Positions 26,329 to 35,125 of a DNA stretch of 64,000 nt are shown here, in pieces. Within the stretch, counting starts at the first letter, position 1. The number at the start of each line of letters is the position of its first letter. The stretch comes from Metabacillus fastidiosus NBRC 101226 (GTDB taxonomy: Bacteria > Bacillota > Bacilli > Bacillales > Bacillaceae). The position numbers were made by a program, and so were the translations under genes. The stretch covers positions 21,963 to 85,962 of the forward strand of contig NZ_BCVG01000006.1 of assembly GCF_001591625.1 (NCBI RefSeq). The letters run 5' to 3'. A model generated the notes under the pieces. It was not told the DNA's origin. It ran no database searches and saw only the letters and a program-made list of their open reading frames with translations.

Positions 26329-27297
26329 CTAATCTTGAGACTGGCGAAGATGTTTTTTTAACTCATATTGTAATTCATCAATACTTTCCTCATCAGGAAT
26401 AAAATAGTAAACATTATTAATATACTTATCTTCACCCTCTAATTTCAGCTTCCCAATATTGTTGGAATTTAAATGGGGATATTTCTGCTGCAAAGCTAAA
26501 GCATCCATTACTTTAAAATTTGTTTTTGCATATTTTCCAATATGGGCAGCAATATCATCTAATTTAAAAATATTGCTAGGTGCTGTTGCCTTATCAAGCA
26601 TCGCGGAGATAATTTGTGTTTGACGGTCATTTCGTCCGAAATCGCCCCTTGGATCACGCTTTCTCATCCTTGCATATGCGAGAGCTTCTTCACCGTCTAA
26701 CGTCATTTCACCTTTTTTAAAGTAAATTCTTCTATTATCTTCGTCACTATTCTCCCAAAAATCAAAAGGAACATTTACTGTTACACCATTTAATTCGTCA
26801 ACGACTTCTTTAAACGCTCTAAAATTAACTTCAGCGTAATAATCGATTGGAATATTTAATAAATCTTCCACTGTTTCAATCGTTAAATTTCTTCCGCCGT
26901 AAGCATAGGCATGATTAATTTTCGTCTTTTTCTCTTTTTCAGGAATAAGAACCCTTGTATCACGGGGAATGCTTAACATCTTTATCGATTCATCTTTCGG
27001 ATTAATCGTTAAGAGGATCAGTGTATCAGTTCTTCCGTTTTCTCCATTTGTTGAGTAATCTTCCACGCCCATTAATAAAAGGGAAAATGGATCTTCGTTC
27101 ACTTTAACAGCATTTTCACGTAATTTTGACTTTTCGCCTCTCTCTAGCTCTAAATAGGAATTACTGGCGCTTTGATATGTTTTATACAGTGTATAGCCTA
27201 CAGAAGCACCTATTATAATCAAAAAGAGAAGAAGAGTGAGTAAAATTCGCTTTACGATTTTTTTCTTCTTTCTCTTTCTTTTTCTCGTTCTCTCCAT
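26329..27297 (-). CDS. tagV: LytR-CpsA-Psr (LCP) cell-wall polymer ligase
   Basis: 322 residues. A basic cytoplasmic N terminus (RTRKRKRKKKKIVKR) precedes one membrane helix (~17-36). The LCP domain has GVEDYSTNGENGRTDTL, LSIPRDTRVLIP with the polyprenyl-phosphate-binding Arg pair, and HAYAYGG. LCP enzymes transfer undecaprenyl-linked wall polymers onto peptidoglycan MurNAc. The gene order tagV-yvyE-degS matches B. subtilis, so this is the TagV (YvhJ) orthologue by position. It could attach the polymer made by the 8829-19608 cluster. GAGGG lies 7-8 bases before the ATG. Confidence 0.88.
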   Translation of the reverse strand: MERTRKRKRKKKKIVKRILLTLLLFLIIIGASVGYTLYKTYQSASNSYLELERGEKSKLRENAVKVNEDPFSLLLMGVEDYSTNGENGRTDTLILLTINPKDESIKMLSIPRDTRVLIPEKEKKTKINHAYAYGGRNLTIETVEDLLNIPIDYYAEVNFRAFKEVVDELNGVTVNVPFDFWENSDEDNRRIYFKKGEMTLDGEEALAYARMRKRDPRGDFGRNDRQTQIISAMLDKATAPSNIFKLDDIAAHIGKYAKTNFKVMDALALQQKYPHLNSNNIGKLKLEGEDKYINNVYYFIPDEESIDELQYELKKHLRQSQD

Positions 27298-27316
27298 TAT
27301 AATCCCTCGTCTTTTT

Positions 27317-27958
27317 TCAACTGTTACTCACAAGTCTTTCTAAGTAAAGATTAGTACCTTCATTTATTACGCTTTGCCCATTGGTCAGTTCTATCATCCA
27401 TTCGGTAAATTGACTAATCTGTTCTTCTTCCACATACACTTCGACTTCGACACCGTCTAAATAGTGTATCTCTTTTATAGTATAAGGAGATGATCTTAAT
27501 TCATTCTCAACTTTTCCTAACCATGTATAGTCAATTTTTACATGGATAACTCTCACTAATCTTCTCTCAACGATACCGATTGCATTTAATCCTTCTGATA
27601 CAGATTTTCCGTAAGCACGAATAAGACCTCCAGCACCTAGCTTAATTCCTCCAAAATAACGTGTTACGACGGTGACAGTATCCTTTAAATCACGTTTCTT
27701 AAGTACTTCCAGCATTGGAACACCGGCAGTTCCACTAGGTTCTCCGTCGTCATTTGCTTTTTGGATATTATTCGTTTCGCCAATTAAATAAGCTGAGCAA
27801 TTATGATTAGCATCCCAATGCTTCTTTTTTATTAGATTGATGAAATTTTGTGCCTCTTCTTCCGTCGTTGCCCGGTTTACATAGCAAATAAAACGGGATT
27901 TTTGTATCGTTATTTCATGCTCTCCATAGTCTTTTACGGTATAATAGTAAGAAAGCAT
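27317..27958 (-). CDS. yvyE: YvyE/YigZ (IMPACT-type UPF0029) family protein
   Basis: 213 residues. An N-terminal IMPACT domain has KSRFICYVNRATTEEEA, the signature GEPSGTAGVPMLEVL, and TRYFGGIKLGAGGLIRAYG. A smaller C-terminal domain follows. The family is conserved, has a ribosomal S5-like fold, and is of uncertain function (linked to translation control in eukaryotes). AGGAGGTG is 7 bases before the ATG. It lies 20 bases upstream of tagV on the same strand, so the two are probably co-transcribed. It diverges from degS, as in B. subtilis. Confidence 0.92.
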   Translation of the reverse strand: MLSYYYTVKDYGEHEITIQKSRFICYVNRATTEEEAQNFINLIKKKHWDANHNCSAYLIGETNNIQKANDDGEPSGTAGVPMLEVLKKRDLKDTVTVVTRYFGGIKLGAGGLIRAYGKSVSEGLNAIGIVERRLVRVIHVKIDYTWLGKVENELRSSPYTIKEIHYLDGVEVEVYVEEEQISQFTEWMIELTNGQSVINEGTNLYLERLVSNS

Positions 27959-28269
27959 GCTTGTACACCTCCTAATTATAAAAGCTAAATGTTAAAGCTT
28001 AGGTCAAACAGAACGTTGAAGCTGGAGCAAAGCTGAGGTGTCAGACCCCGGTGAAATTAGCCCCAAGAAATATGTACTAGTTAATAAAAAGGTCTTGCTA
28101 AGGTGACAGTACTAAAGATAAGTTTTTATCTTAATAAAATAATTTAAAATACTGTCCCTTTTTATGTATGAAAAATAAAGCACATTCTTTTATTATAAAA
28201 CGACATAATTCTTACTTCAATTGTTTATATTTTGACACATTGACATTACACTTATGATGGAGGGAAAAA
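27959..28269. other. Divergent intergenic region yvyE / degS
   Basis: 311 bases with no gene. It contains an imperfect inverted repeat (AGGTGACAGTA at 28101 / TACTGTCCCT at 28150, then TTTTT) enclosing a smaller AGATAA...TTATCT hairpin. The degS promoter must lie here, but no -35/-10 pair at acceptable distance from the start was convincing. Confidence 0.5.
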
Positions 28270-29424
28270 ATGTATTATAAAAAGATAGATAGTGAGCTTT
28301 TGGATGACATTTTAGACAGAATGATTAAAACAGTTGACGGGAGCAAAGATGATATTTTTGAAATCGGAGAGAAATCCCGTGAACAATACGAAGGTTTAGT
28401 GGAAGAACTAAAAAAGATTAAAATGCAAGTTAGTGAAGTAATCGATGAAGGGGATAAATTAGAAGTTCAGGCAAGACTTGCCCGCAATCGTTTATCAGAA
28501 GTCAGCCAAGATTTTAAGCGTTTTGGTGAAGAACAAATAAGAGCAGCTTATGATAGAGCACACAAACTCCAAGTAGAATTAACGATGATGCAGGAAAGAG
28601 AGAAGCAGTTAAGAGACCGAAGAGATGATTTAGAGCGGAATTTAATTGGATTGCAGGATATTATTGAACGTTCTGAACATCTTGTCGGCCAAATTACTGT
28701 TGTCCTAAATTATATGAATCAGGATCTGCGCCAAGTCGGACACTTAATTGAAGATGCTCAGCAAAAGCAGGATTTTGGTCTCCGTATTATTGAAGCACAG
28801 GAAGAAGAAAGAAGGAGAGTATCCCGTGAAATTCACGATGGACCCGCACAAATGCTTGCAAATGTGATGATGAGATCCGAATTAATAGAGCGTATCTTCC
28901 GTGAACGAGGAGCAGAGGAAGGATTTAAGGAAATTCGCAGTTTAAAAACTAATGTAAGAAATGCTTTATATGAAGTACGGAGAATTATTTATGACTTACG
29001 ACCTATGGCATTAGATGATTTAGGACTTATTCCAACGCTCCGAAAATATATGAATACAATCGAAGAATATAACGGAAAAACGAAAATTCACTTCCAAAGT
29101 ATCGGGGAAGAACAAGGGGACCGTCTGCCCGCCCGATTTGAAGTTGCTCTGTTCCGTCTTGCTCAGGAAGCTGTTACAAATGCATTAAAGCATGCTGAAG
29201 CAACAGAGGTTACAGTAAAGGTTGAAACAAGAAAAGATAAAATTACAATGACGATTAGAGATAATGGAAAAGGATTTAATATAAAGGAAAATAAAGATAA
29301 AAAATCATTTGGATTAATAGGAATGAAGGAGCGCGTCGAACTGCTCGATGGTGATATAAAGATTGATTCAAAAGTAGGATTAGGTACTCTTGTTTTAATA
29401 TCAGTTCCCTTTAATTTGGGATAG
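28270..29424 (+). CDS. degS: Two-component sensor histidine kinase DegS
   Basis: 384 residues, the usual length. A cytoplasmic N-terminal sensor domain dominated by coiled coil (~35-170) is followed by the HisKA_3 region with phosphorylation site H189 in RRRVSREIHDGPAQML. The HATPase domain has LAQEAVTNALKHA and DNGKGFN. There are no membrane helices. DegS phosphorylates DegU to control exoenzymes, competence, motility and biofilm genes. GGAGGG lies 5-6 bases before the ATG. The degU gene follows after 69 bases. Confidence 0.97.
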   Translation: MYYKKIDSELLDDILDRMIKTVDGSKDDIFEIGEKSREQYEGLVEELKKIKMQVSEVIDEGDKLEVQARLARNRLSEVSQDFKRFGEEQIRAAYDRAHKLQVELTMMQEREKQLRDRRDDLERNLIGLQDIIERSEHLVGQITVVLNYMNQDLRQVGHLIEDAQQKQDFGLRIIEAQEEERRRVSREIHDGPAQMLANVMMRSELIERIFRERGAEEGFKEIRSLKTNVRNALYEVRRIIYDLRPMALDDLGLIPTLRKYMNTIEEYNGKTKIHFQSIGEEQGDRLPARFEVALFRLAQEAVTNALKHAEATEVTVKVETRKDKITMTIRDNGKGFNIKENKDKKSFGLIGMKERVELLDGDIKIDSKVGLGTLVLISVPFNLG

Positions 29425-29493
29425 TTAGGGTAATTTTGGCTCATTGACAGAGAAGAGAGACAATCAATTAAAATGAATATGAGGAGGCAAAAA

Positions 29494-30180
29494 ATGAAAA
29501 CAAATATTGCAATTATAGATGATCATCAATTATTCCGTGAAGGTGTAAAACGGATTTTAGATTTTGAACCGGCATTTGAAGTGGTAGCAGAGGGGGACGA
29601 TGGTACTGAGGCGTTGGAAATAGTCGAAAAGAATAACCCTGATGTCATTATTATGGATATTAATATGCCGAATATGAACGGTGTGGAAGCGACGAAAAAA
29701 TTAGTAGAAGCTAATCCGAGTGTAAAGGTTATTATTTTATCGATTCATGATGATGAGAACTATGTAACACATGCGCTAAAAACAGGAGCAAGAGGCTATT
29801 TATTAAAAGAGATGGATGCAGATACATTAATTGAGGCTGTGAAAGTAGTTGCTGATGGAGGATCTTATTTACATCCGAAAATCACACATAATTTAGTTAA
29901 TGAATTCCGCCGTCTTGCAACGAGCGGAGCAGAAGGTGGACTGCTTGGACACGTACAGCCGGAAATCCGCCGTCCCTTACATATTTTAACACGCCGTGAA
30001 TGTGAAGTGCTGCAAATGCTCGCTGATGGAAAAAGCAATCGCGGAATCGGTGAATCATTATTTATTAGTGAAAAGACAGTTAAAAACCATGTAAGTAACA
30101 TTTTACAGAAGATGAATGTAAATGACCGTACACAGGCAGTTGTCGTTGCTATTAAAAACGGCTGGGTCGAAGTGAGATAA
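29494..30180 (+). CDS. degU: Response regulator DegU
   Basis: 228 residues from ATG 29494 (GAGGAGG about 7 bases upstream); an upstream in-frame start at 29473 lacks a site. The receiver domain has D9-D10 and phosphoacceptor D55 ([10 protein letters not shown]). The C-terminal LuxR-type helix-turn-helix has [15 protein letters not shown] and [14 protein letters not shown]. It is almost identical to B. subtilis DegU over most of its length. Forms an operon with degS and is followed by a long hairpin and a terminator. Confidence 0.97.
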   Translation: MKTNIAIIDDHQLFREGVKRILDFEPAFEVVAEGDDGTEALEIVEKNNPDVIIMDINMPNMNGVEATKKLVEANPSVKVIILSIHDDENYVTHALKTGARGYLLKEMDADTLIEAVKVVADGGSYLHPKITHNLVNEFRRLATSGAEGGLLGHVQPEIRRPLHILTRRECEVLQMLADGKSNRGIGESLFISEKTVKNHVSNILQKMNVNDRTQAVVVAIKNGWVEVR

Positions 30181-30182
30181 GT

Positions 30183-30226
30183 GAGTTTCACTCAAAGGGG
30201 GAAAAGCACCTCTTTGAGTGAAACTC
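30183..30226 (+). terminator. Long hairpin after degU
   Basis: Perfect 15-bp repeat GAGTTTCACTCAAAG / CTTTGAGTGAAACTC starting 3 bases after the degU stop. It has no T run, so it may be an mRNA 3' protecting structure more than a terminator. Confidence 0.6.
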
Positions 30227-30381
30227 CTAAAGGGCCCCTTTATGGAAGTTTGGTGAAGCCAGGGAGATGTGCTAGTGGGCCTTTTAGGTGGAATTATTTA
30301 GAGATTTATTGTACAAACCTAGTGAATATAGTACCCCTCGGGATAAATAGTAGATACAAACTATATTGAGTGAGAGGGGTT

Positions 30382-30420
30382 AAAAAGATCAGACCCTATG
30401 TATGTGTCTGATCTTTTTTT
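30382..30420 (+). terminator. Rho-independent terminator upstream of degV
   Basis: AAAAGATCAGAC / GTCTGATCTTTT with a T-rich tail. It probably ends degSU transcription in the 285-base degU-degV gap, which otherwise holds nothing recognised. Confidence 0.8.
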
Positions 30421-30465
30421 AGTTTAATTTAAATTATTTCAATTTCAAAAGAAAGGGAGATTTTT

Positions 30466-31308
30466 ATGAAGACAGCTGTTGTAACTGATAGTACAGCATA
30501 CATAACGGAAGAAATGCGGGAACAATTAAATATTCATATGATTCCGCTCAGTGTGATTTTTGATGGGGAGACATATCGTGAGGAAATAGACATTACGGCA
30601 GAGGAATTTTATAAAAAGGTGAAGGAGGAAGGAAAGCTGCCTACGACATCCCAGCCGCCGATCGGTGAATTTGTTGCTCTTTTCGAGAAATTAGCAGAAG
30701 AATATGATGCGGTTGTTACGGTTCATTTATCAAGCGGAATAAGCGGGACGTTTAATGGTGCTGTTTCAGCAGGAACAATTGTGGGAAATATACAAGTGTA
30801 TCCATTTGATTCAGAAGTCAGCTGTTTAGCCCAAGGGTTTTATGCAATTGAGGCAGCTAAAATGGCGAATGAAGAAAGAGCACCAGAGGAAATAATTGCT
30901 CGTTTAGAAGAAATGAAGAAATCAATGCGTGCCTATTTTATGGTGGATGATTTAGTGAATTTAAAGCGAGGCGGCCGTTTAAACAGTGCTCAAGCCTTAG
31001 TAGGAAGCTTGCTCCAAGTAAAGCCGATTCTTCACTTTGAAAATAAACTGATCGTTCCATTTGAAAAAATCCGGACAAGAAAAAAAGCATTAAACCGTAT
31101 ATTTGAGCTCTTTGATCAAGATGCAGGTCTCAAGGTGCCGATGGATGCAGTTATTATTCATGCAAATCGCCAGGAAGAAGCAGGAAAAATAAAGGAAGAT
31201 CTTCAGAGTCAATATCCGCACGTCCATTTTACGATAAGTTATTTTGGTCCTGTTATTGGAACACATTTAGGAGATGGAGCTATTGCTTTAGGTTGGTATA
31301 AGCACTAA
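30466..31308 (+). CDS. degV: DegV family fatty-acid-binding protein
   Basis: 280 residues, full length for the family. It has the N-terminal TDSTAYI motif, TSQPPIGEF, HLSSGISGTF and FDSEVSCLAQG, all part of the two-domain DegV lipid-binding fold. Family members bind a fatty acid that can be used by fatty acid kinase (FakB role). The position after degSU and before comFA matches B. subtilis yviA. AAAGGGAG lies 7 bases before the ATG. Confidence 0.93.
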   Translation: MKTAVVTDSTAYITEEMREQLNIHMIPLSVIFDGETYREEIDITAEEFYKKVKEEGKLPTTSQPPIGEFVALFEKLAEEYDAVVTVHLSSGISGTFNGAVSAGTIVGNIQVYPFDSEVSCLAQGFYAIEAAKMANEERAPEEIIARLEEMKKSMRAYFMVDDLVNLKRGGRLNSAQALVGSLLQVKPILHFENKLIVPFEKIRTRKKALNRIFELFDQDAGLKVPMDAVIIHANRQEEAGKIKEDLQSQYPHVHFTISYFGPVIGTHLGDGAIALGWYKH

Positions 31309-31347
31309 GGACTATATCCTCAAAATAGAACTATTTGTATAGTCCTT
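31307..31347 (+). terminator. Hairpin after degV
   Basis: AAGGACTATA / TATAGTCCTT, 10-bp perfect stem enclosing a smaller CAAATAG-type hairpin, beginning in the degV stop codon. It has no T run, so it is only a possible terminator. Confidence 0.5.
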
Positions 31348-31414
31348 AATAACCATATTACTTTATACCGGTGGACATAGGTTGTTAATTGATCCATAAT
31401 AACTGGTAATAAAG

Positions 31415-31660
31415 ATGATTTATAGGGGTAAATTAGTAAAAATGAATGGTATTGAGAATAGAAATCGTCTTGAAGCATCGGTTACAACAATGGAAAAAAA
31501 ACGTACGTACCGCCACTGGACAACTTTAGAAGATAGAAAGCTGCTCGAACTGCGTTTAAGTGGGATGAAATTTCGTGAAATAGCGCAAGAGCTTTCAAGG
31601 ACAGCAATTAGTGTGGAAAAGCGCTATCGAAAAATTACTGTTGCACAAGACTATCTATGA
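31415..31660 (+). CDS. Small Myb/SANT-like DNA-binding protein upstream of comFA
   Basis: Up to 81 residues. Residues ~30-75 form a Myb/SANT-like helix-turn-helix (HWTTLEDRKLLELRLSGM, FREIAQELSRTAISVEKRYR) with the expected W, E-D and R-Y-R positions. No other domain. The start is uncertain: ATG 31415, ATG 31442 (GGGG about 13 bases upstream) or an inner Met before KKRTYRHW. Its stop overlaps the comFA ATG (ATGA), so comFA translation is probably coupled to it. It may regulate or accompany competence genes; there is no direct evidence. It is not at this place in B. subtilis. Confidence 0.75.
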   Translation: MIYRGKLVKMNGIENRNRLEASVTTMEKKRTYRHWTTLEDRKLLELRLSGMKFREIAQELSRTAISVEKRYRKITVAQDYL

Positions 31661-33141
31661 GATTTATAGAGGGGAACGGAAAGTTGATTATAGCAAAGTC
31701 CTCGCAAAAGGGAATGCCGTTATCTCTTATCAAAAATCTACCAGAAATTCGAACTAATTTAACATATAAATATTCAGCTAATCTTCAGCAATTTCTTGAA
31801 GGAAAGGAATTGCTGATGGATGAAATCCCGTTTTCTTTTCCTATTATTAAGGAACATTTTGAAAACGATTACATCCAATTTAATTATGGGGTAGAAAACG
31901 TAAATAAAAAGAGATGTAATCGTTGTGCGAATGAGGACCTTTTTATGTTTAGTTCTTTTCTGTGTGCGAGATGCGGGGAAATGTGCTTCTACTGCAGGAA
32001 GTGCATAATGATGGGGCGAGTTAGTGAATGTACACCACTTATCAGTTGGAAAGGTCCGCGATTGGAACGATCAGAACCTGCCGGTCATCGTTTAACATGG
32101 GACGGGAAATTATCAAGAGGTCAAATGGATGCATCAAAGAAAATTGTGGAAACGATTCAATCGAATAATGAAATCCTTATTTGGGCTGTTTGCGGAGCCG
32201 GTAAAACAGAGGTCTTGTTTGAGGGATTGCAGATGGCACTCTATAAAAATCAGAGAATATGTATTGCAACTCCGAGAACAGATGTCGTATTGGAACTGGC
32301 TCCAAGATTGCAGGCTGCCTTTCCAGAAACAAAAATCGCTGCTTTATACGGAGGAAGCAAGCAGAAAAATGAACAAGCGGAAATGTATATCGCAACGACC
32401 CATCAGCTGTTAAGATTTAAAGAAGCTTTTGATGTTGTAATCGTTGATGAGGTCGATGCATTTCCTTTTTCAGTGGATAAATCTTTACAATTTGCTGTAG
32501 AAAAATCAAGGAAAAAAACGAGCTCACTCATTTATTTAACAGCCACACCTTCTAAACAGTGGAAAAGAGAAGTGAGACAAAACAAGCGTCAAGCGATAAA
32601 GATTCCCGCACGTTATCACGGGCATGCCCTTCCAGTACCAAATTTCGAGTGGTGTGGAAATTGGACGAAAGAAGTAGCAAAAGGAAGATTGCCTAAAAAT
32701 GTAGCAGTTTGGCTTCAAAAACAATTGAAATTGAATAAGCAAGCTTTTTTATTCGTTCCTAATATCTTATTGCTTGAAAAAATAGAGAGAATATGTAAGT
32801 TTTATAATGATAGAATTGAAAGTGTACATGCCAATGACAGGATGCGGAAGGAGAAAGTTAGGAAATTCCGTCAAGGGGAAATTCCGATCATTATTACATC
32901 CACTATTTTAGAAAGAGGTGTTACGATTCCTAATAGTGATGTAGCTGTTTTAGGAGCGGAAGATGATATTTTTACGGAAAGTGCTCTTGTGCAAATTTCC
33001 GGCCGTGTCGGCAGACATATAAACTATCCAACTGGTAATATCATTTTCTTTCATTACGGAAAAACAGATGCCATGGTGGAGGCAAAAAAGCATATTGAAG
33101 AAATGAATAAGGAAGCCCGGGAAAAAGGCTATTTAAAATAA
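31657..33141 (+). CDS. comFA: DNA uptake helicase-like ATPase ComFA
   Basis: 494 residues. The N-terminal Cys-rich zinc region has Cys at 87, 90, 103, 106, 110, 113, 116 and 125. The SF2 helicase core follows: Walker A CGAGKT at 179-184, DEVD (VIVDEVDAF), TATPS, and ERGVT...QISGRVGR in the C-terminal RecA-like domain. ComFA is a membrane-associated ATPase that drives transforming DNA into the cytosol. Slightly longer than the B. subtilis protein. The start overlaps the Myb-like gene by four bases. The comFB gene follows after 102 bases. Confidence 0.95.
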   Translation: MRFIEGNGKLIIAKSSQKGMPLSLIKNLPEIRTNLTYKYSANLQQFLEGKELLMDEIPFSFPIIKEHFENDYIQFNYGVENVNKKRCNRCANEDLFMFSSFLCARCGEMCFYCRKCIMMGRVSECTPLISWKGPRLERSEPAGHRLTWDGKLSRGQMDASKKIVETIQSNNEILIWAVCGAGKTEVLFEGLQMALYKNQRICIATPRTDVVLELAPRLQAAFPETKIAALYGGSKQKNEQAEMYIATTHQLLRFKEAFDVVIVDEVDAFPFSVDKSLQFAVEKSRKKTSSLIYLTATPSKQWKREVRQNKRQAIKIPARYHGHALPVPNFEWCGNWTKEVAKGRLPKNVAVWLQKQLKLNKQAFLFVPNILLLEKIERICKFYNDRIESVHANDRMRKEKVRKFRQGEIPIIITSTILERGVTIPNSDVAVLGAEDDIFTESALVQISGRVGRHINYPTGNIIFFHYGKTDAMVEAKKHIEEMNKEAREKGYLK

Positions 33142-33243
33142 AGATATTTCCATATTATAGAACCTGTTGTATAATGCCAATAAACAAGCAAGCACTTACT
33201 ATTAGTGTAGAGATAGAATAAAATAATATCTAGGAGATTAGTT

Positions 33244-33546
33244 ATGGTTATTAATGCAATGGAAAAAATTATGAAAGATTTATTTTCTGAGTATGAACAT
33301 AAATTGCAGATGAAGTGCACGTGTGAAAGCTGTAAAGAAGATGTTTTAGCGATGGTTCTAAATAAGGTACAACCGAAATATGTAACAAACGAGGAAAAAG
33401 TAATGTATATAAAAGCGGGTTATGTGGATAAGCAGGAAATGACAACATTACTTGTGAAATTAATAGAATGCGCGAAATTAGTATCGGATAATCCTTATTG
33501 TAAAACAGGTAAAAAAGCCGAGGTGGATCAATCATCTACTGTTTAA
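33244..33546 (+). CDS. comFB: Late competence protein ComFB
   Basis: 100 residues with the ComFB domain: LFSEYEHKLQMKCTCESC, then EDVLAMVLNKVQPKYVTN. The three Cys in MKCTCESC are typical. It sits between comFA and comFC as in B. subtilis. Its role in competence is uncertain; it is dispensable for transformation in B. subtilis. It has a Lys/Ser-rich C-terminal tail. The stop codon overlaps the first ATG of comFC (TAATG). Confidence 0.9.
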   Translation: MVINAMEKIMKDLFSEYEHKLQMKCTCESCKEDVLAMVLNKVQPKYVTNEEKVMYIKAGYVDKQEMTTLLVKLIECAKLVSDNPYCKTGKKAEVDQSSTV

Positions 33547-34220
33547 TGTGCCATAACGAACTTTCCTTTCATATGACATGGAGAAACTTTCTATTAATAG
33601 AAGAAACACGTATGAAAGTATGTGAAAGCTGCAATTCACATTTAAAGAAGATTGAAGGGGATATATGTCCAAAATGTTCAAGGGAAAATGAAGGTGTCTG
33701 CTATGATTGCAAGCGCTGGGAAGATGATCCTAAATGGAAAAATATTTTAGATAGAAATGTTTCTATTTACGAATACAATCCATTTATGAAAGAACTGCTA
33801 GCGCGTTATAAATTCCGCGGTGACGCAGAAATTTCCAACGTTTTTAAAGAGGAGCTTTGTTTTACTTATAAAAGAGAATTTCAAAAAGAAGTCGATCTCA
33901 TCGTTCCTATTCCTTTAAGTGAGGAACGATTATATGAAAGAGGCTTTAATCAGTCAGTCTTACTTGCACAATTTCTCAAAGCTCCGATTATTACTCCTCT
34001 TATAAGAATAAACCACGAAAAACAATCAAAAAAATCCCGCCGAGAAAGAATAAATCATTCCAATTATTTTACTATTAACGATACAATATGTATAAAGGGG
34101 AAAAATCTTTTGCTTATCGATGATATTTACACAACTGGCAGTACATTAAGACATGCTGCGAAAATTTTAAAAGAAAAAAATGCACAAAATATTTCTTCAT
34201 TAACATTAATTCGCAGTTAA
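33546..34220 (+). CDS. comFC: ComFC phosphoribosyltransferase-like competence protein
   Basis: 224 residues from ATG 33546. There is an N-terminal zinc-ribbon region and a C-terminal phosphoribosyltransferase fold with PIPLSEERLYERGFNQ and LLIDDIYTTGST. Four CxxC pairs are expected. Three are complete (VCESC, ICPKC, VCYDC). The fourth (CLMC) begins at 33540, upstream of this ATG. The upstream codons of the same frame are open back to a stop at 33510 but contain no ATG, GTG or TTG. GAGGTGG at 33520 would suit an ATC start at 33534. Thus the true start may be non-canonical, or the ribbon may be incomplete. ComFC is needed for DNA uptake. Confidence 0.9.
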   Translation: MCHNELSFHMTWRNFLLIEETRMKVCESCNSHLKKIEGDICPKCSRENEGVCYDCKRWEDDPKWKNILDRNVSIYEYNPFMKELLARYKFRGDAEISNVFKEELCFTYKREFQKEVDLIVPIPLSEERLYERGFNQSVLLAQFLKAPIITPLIRINHEKQSKKSRRERINHSNYFTINDTICIKGKNLLLIDDIYTTGSTLRHAAKILKEKNAQNISSLTLIRS

Positions 34221-34243
34221 AATCTAACAGAAATAGTCGATAT
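34218..34243 (+). promoter_or_regulatory. SigD-type promoter upstream of yvyF
   Basis: TAAA (34218), 14 bases, GTCGATAT (34236), against the SigD consensus TAAA-N14-16-GCCGATAT. It overlaps the comFC stop codon. Confidence 0.65.
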
Positions 34244-34331
34244 AAAATGTAGGTAAATGTTTCATAAACAATTATTGCTGACAGAGGAGCAATTTTAATA
34301 GATATTTCATGAGAGAATAGGAGTGTATGTG

Positions 34332-34754
34332 ATGGGAGAGTTATCCAATTGCCCTAAATGTAATGCGATCTTTGTAAAAACACCATTAAAAACGATTTGC
34401 CAAGACTGCTTTAAGCAAGAAGAAGCTGATTTTGAAAAAGTATATAAATTTTTGAGAAAGCGTGAGAATAGAACTGCGCTTATTGATGATGTTGTTGAAG
34501 CAACGGATGTGGAGGAAGGTTTAATTTTAAAATTTATCCGAAATGGAAGAATCCAGCTTTCAAATTTCCCGAACTTAGGCTATCCATGTACGAAGTGTGC
34601 AACAACTATTCGTGAAGGAAAATTATGTAGTCATTGTGAAGCGGATATAAAGTCGCAGGTAAAACAGATGGAACGAGAGGAAAGTCATAAGAGAGATCTT
34701 GAACTTCAGCAGAACAAAAAAACTTTCTATGCATATATGCCCAAAAGTAAATGA
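34332..34754 (+). CDS. yvyF: Flagellar-operon zinc-finger protein YvyF
   Basis: 140 residues from ATG 34332 (AGGAG 9 bases upstream). N-terminal CPKC...CQDC and central CTKC...CSHC pairs flank a short helix-turn-helix-like segment (ALIDDVVEATDVEEGLILKFI). The C terminus is Lys/Glu-rich. It matches the YvyF family found next to flgM. In B. subtilis YvyF belongs to the flgM-flgN-flgK-flgL operon. Molecular function is not established in the literature I recall. Confidence 0.88.
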   Translation: MGELSNCPKCNAIFVKTPLKTICQDCFKQEEADFEKVYKFLRKRENRTALIDDVVEATDVEEGLILKFIRNGRIQLSNFPNLGYPCTKCATTIREGKLCSHCEADIKSQVKQMEREESHKRDLELQQNKKTFYAYMPKSK

Positions 34755-34759
34755 AAATC

Positions 34760-34786
34760 TAAACACGAGGGTAAACTTGTCGATAT
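34760..34786 (+). promoter_or_regulatory. SigD-type promoter of flgM
   Basis: TAAA (34760), 15 bases, GTCGATAT (34779), seven of eight matches in the -10 element, 52 bases upstream of the flgM start. B. subtilis flgM also has a SigD promoter. Confidence 0.7.
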
Positions 34787-34837
34787 AACCTGTATTAGAA
34801 GGACGATCAATAGGCAAGGAAAGTGAGGAGATCTTTC

Positions 34838-35101
34838 ATGAAAATTAATAATATTGGCTCCACAAATGGTGTTAATCCATATAAACGACAGCTGGATAAA
34901 AATGAATCAATTGCAAAAGCATCCGCAAAAAAAGATAAAGTAGAAATTTCAACTGTGGCTAAAGACCTCCAGCAAACGAGCGAACTGACAAAAGCACGTC
35001 ACGAAAAAATTAGTGCTATTAAAGAACAAATAGAGAACGGGACATATAAAATTGACGCTAGTGCAATTGCGGAAGGATTGCTGAAATTTTATAAGAAATA
35101 A
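34838..35101 (+). CDS. flgM: Anti-sigma-D factor FlgM
   Basis: 87 residues from ATG 34838 (GAGGAG 7 bases upstream). Basic, unstructured N terminus and a C-terminal helical region (KARHEKISAIKEQIENGTYKIDASAIAEGLLKF, positions ~53-85) that binds SigD. The KxxIENGTYKID segment is the family hallmark. It holds SigD inactive until the hook is complete. Its own SigD promoter gives negative feedback. Confidence 0.95.
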   Translation: MKINNIGSTNGVNPYKRQLDKNESIAKASAKKDKVEISTVAKDLQQTSELTKARHEKISAIKEQIENGTYKIDASAIAEGLLKFYKK

Positions 35102-35125
35102 AGATAACAGAGAGGATGGAAAGTG

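Noticed and set aside
28020..28060. Possible mobile repeat or riboswitch near GGTGTCAGACCCCGG
   Set aside because: Only one copy was noticed in the window, and it did not match a riboswitch core that I know.
28232..28258. TTGACA/TATGAT promoter for degS
   Set aside because: The spacing is only 15 bases and the -10 element directly abuts the ribosome binding site, so transcription would start within it.
30181..30369. Open frame of 62 codons after degU
   Set aside because: It begins in the long hairpin following degU, and its first part is simply the hairpin translated. No binding site upstream.
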